NCBI GenBank assembly: GCA_016742175.1
Contig: JACVCH010000013.1
Span: 45,881-109,880 of the forward strand
Direction of reading: 5' to 3'
Source of the DNA: Rhizobiaceae bacterium
GTDB taxonomy: Bacteria; Pseudomonadota; Alphaproteobacteria; Rhizobiales; Rhizobiaceae
DNA: 64,000 nt
Numbering within the stretch: the stretch's first letter is position 1; each line of letters begins with the position of its first letter. Shown here piece after piece: positions 63,152-64,000 of the stretch. The notes under the pieces were generated by a model, which searched no databases, had not been told where the DNA came from, and was given only the letters and a program-made list of their open reading frames with translations. The position numbers were made by a program, and so were the translations under genes.

Positions 63152-64000
63152 CTACTGGGCCTGGCCTTCGCCCTCTTCGGCGATCGGCGCGAGCTCGGAC
63201 CATGCCCGCAGCGCCTCCTGGAAGACGCGATCGCCGGGAATGCCCTTCTCCATCGTCATCAGCGCGCGCCGTCCCGACCCGTAGGTGATCGGGATGTCGA
63301 GCCAGCTCTGCCGACGCAGGAGCGTCGTGTTCGCCTCGACCTCGGCCGACGAATCCGACAGCGCGACGAGGAAGAAGCCATCCGCGATCTTGGCCGGAAT
63401 GCCGATCAGCGGATTGCCGGCCGCCTGCTCGGTGTCCTTCATCGCTACGCGCAGCACGTTGTCGATCGTGCCGCCGGAGAAATTGTCCGGCGTCAGGAAG
63501 ATCATCTCGATGATGTGGCTCGCCGGAAGCGACTGGTCGCCATTGCGCCGGATCGTCATGCGAAGCTGCAGGTCGCGCGCGGGAATGGTGACCTCGGCGC
63601 GGATCGCGGCCTCGGGCGGCAGGTCGCCGCCCGGCGATTCCTGCACGAGGGACCACAGGATGGTGCCCGATTCGGCCGAGCCTTCGGCATTGGCCGTGCG
63701 CTCCTCGTAGAAGATCGCACGCTGGCCGACCGCAAGCTGCGGCTGGTCCTGGCCCTGGTCGTTGCCGGCTGCCGGCGCGGAAGTCGCACCTTCGGCCTCG
63801 CCGGGCGGGGTGACGGCGGCGACGGACGTGCCCTCGCCGATCGTCGGTTCCTCGCCGGCGACGCCCTCGTCGACCTCGGTACCGTCGGGCAGGAGGCGCT
63901 GCGTGAACTTCTCCGTCTCCGCGGCAGGCGCCTCGGCAGCGTCCGGCGTCTCGGTCTCGGCGGGCGCCGATGCGACGGCCTCGCCCTCGGCGGGGGCCGC
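63152..64000 (-). CDS. Hypothetical Pro/Ala/Glu-rich protein, C-terminal part (truncated by window edge)
   Basis: The minus-strand frame ends at 63152 and stays open to the window edge, giving 282 residues without a start. The first half seen (window edge to about 63660) is low complexity, rich in Ala, Glu and Pro, with a QRLLPDGTEVDEG segment. The second half is a folded domain of about 170 residues beginning near RAIFYEERTANAEGSAESG and ending AWSELAPIAEEGEGQAQ. It contains PAKIADGFFLVALSDS and shows no cysteine. I do not recognise the domain; it is likely an exported or membrane-attached protein. It is convergent with rpoH. Confidence 0.7.
   Translation of the reverse strand, partial: AAPAEGEAVASAPAETETPDAAEAPAAETEKFTQRLLPDGTEVDEGVAGEEPTIGEGTSVAAVTPPGEAEGATSAPAAGNDQGQDQPQLAVGQRAIFYEERTANAEGSAESGTILWSLVQESPGGDLPPEAAIRAEVTIPARDLQLRMTIRRNGDQSLPASHIIEMIFLTPDNFSGGTIDNVLRVAMKDTEQAAGNPLIGIPAKIADGFFLVALSDSSAEVEANTTLLRRQSWLDIPITYGSGRRALMTMEKGIPGDRVFQEALRAWSELAPIAEEGEGQAQ

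Overview
The window is high-GC, densely packed chromosomal DNA from an alphaproteobacterium, most likely of the order Hyphomicrobiales (Rhizobiales). The evidence is gene order and gene content. There is an argH / small lipoprotein / lysA / TIGR02302-like block, an ftsEX region flanked by hpt and a DUF3426-like gene, and a plsC / ChaC-like / DUF2125 / prephenate dehydrogenase / hisC block. There is also a SAM-II riboswitch ahead of metA, long-form PstC and PstA, and an Omp25/31-type porin. No prophage, insertion sequence, CRISPR array, plasmid function or defence system was seen.

Region 1 (1-7669) is the most accessory-looking stretch. It holds the end of a LysR regulator, a MmgE/PrpD protein, a FAS1-type/MaoC-like hot-dog dehydratase, a complete NitT/TauT-type ABC importer, an SDR-fold protein without its catalytic residues, and a PuuE/CE4-type deacetylase. 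All point the same way and are tightly spaced, so this looks like one uptake-and-degradation operon for an unidentified small molecule. Region 2 (7675-19498) is housekeeping and mixed: tRNA-Leu(CAA), DsbB-like, HNH nuclease, AlkA-like glycosylase, GluQ-RS, DMT exporter, YihY, cobalamin adenosyltransferase, rhomboid, etfBA with a 3-hydroxybutyryl-CoA dehydrogenase, a porin and a diguanylate cyclase. Region 3 (19737-25057) is a HAAT/branched-chain-type ABC importer, with the binding-protein gene ended by its own terminator before livGFHM.

Region 4 (25246-45710) is core metabolism and cell envelope: TlpA-like thioredoxin, argH, lptM-like, lysA, a Q-rich DUF4175 membrane protein, a CpdR-like receiver, hpt, ftsEX, YdcF, plsC, a gamma-glutamylcyclotransferase, tyrC, hisC, metA, a TusA-like protein, an L,D-transpeptidase lipoprotein, accA and xerD. 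Region 5 (45760-50417) is a xylose-type ABC importer divergent from a ROK repressor across a perfect 23-bp inverted repeat. Region 6 (50421-56671) is pstSCAB-phoU-phoB behind a textbook Pho box. Region 7 (56967-64000) holds a soluble hybrid histidine kinase, tRNA-Glu(CTC), a VOC protein, a pseudouridine synthase, rpoH and a truncated Pro/Ala-rich gene.

The best regulatory find is the metA leader: promoter, SAM-II aptamer, a candidate antiterminator formed with the aptamer loop, and an intrinsic terminator. It reads as a transcriptional SAM switch. MetA itself carries Glu at position 111, the residue linked to acetyl-CoA rather than succinyl-CoA use. Three convergent gene pairs end on a single shared CTAG. 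In all three binding-protein operons a hairpin sits directly after the binding-protein gene. No wholly new system is proven; the 758-7669 operon is the best candidate for undescribed biochemistry.
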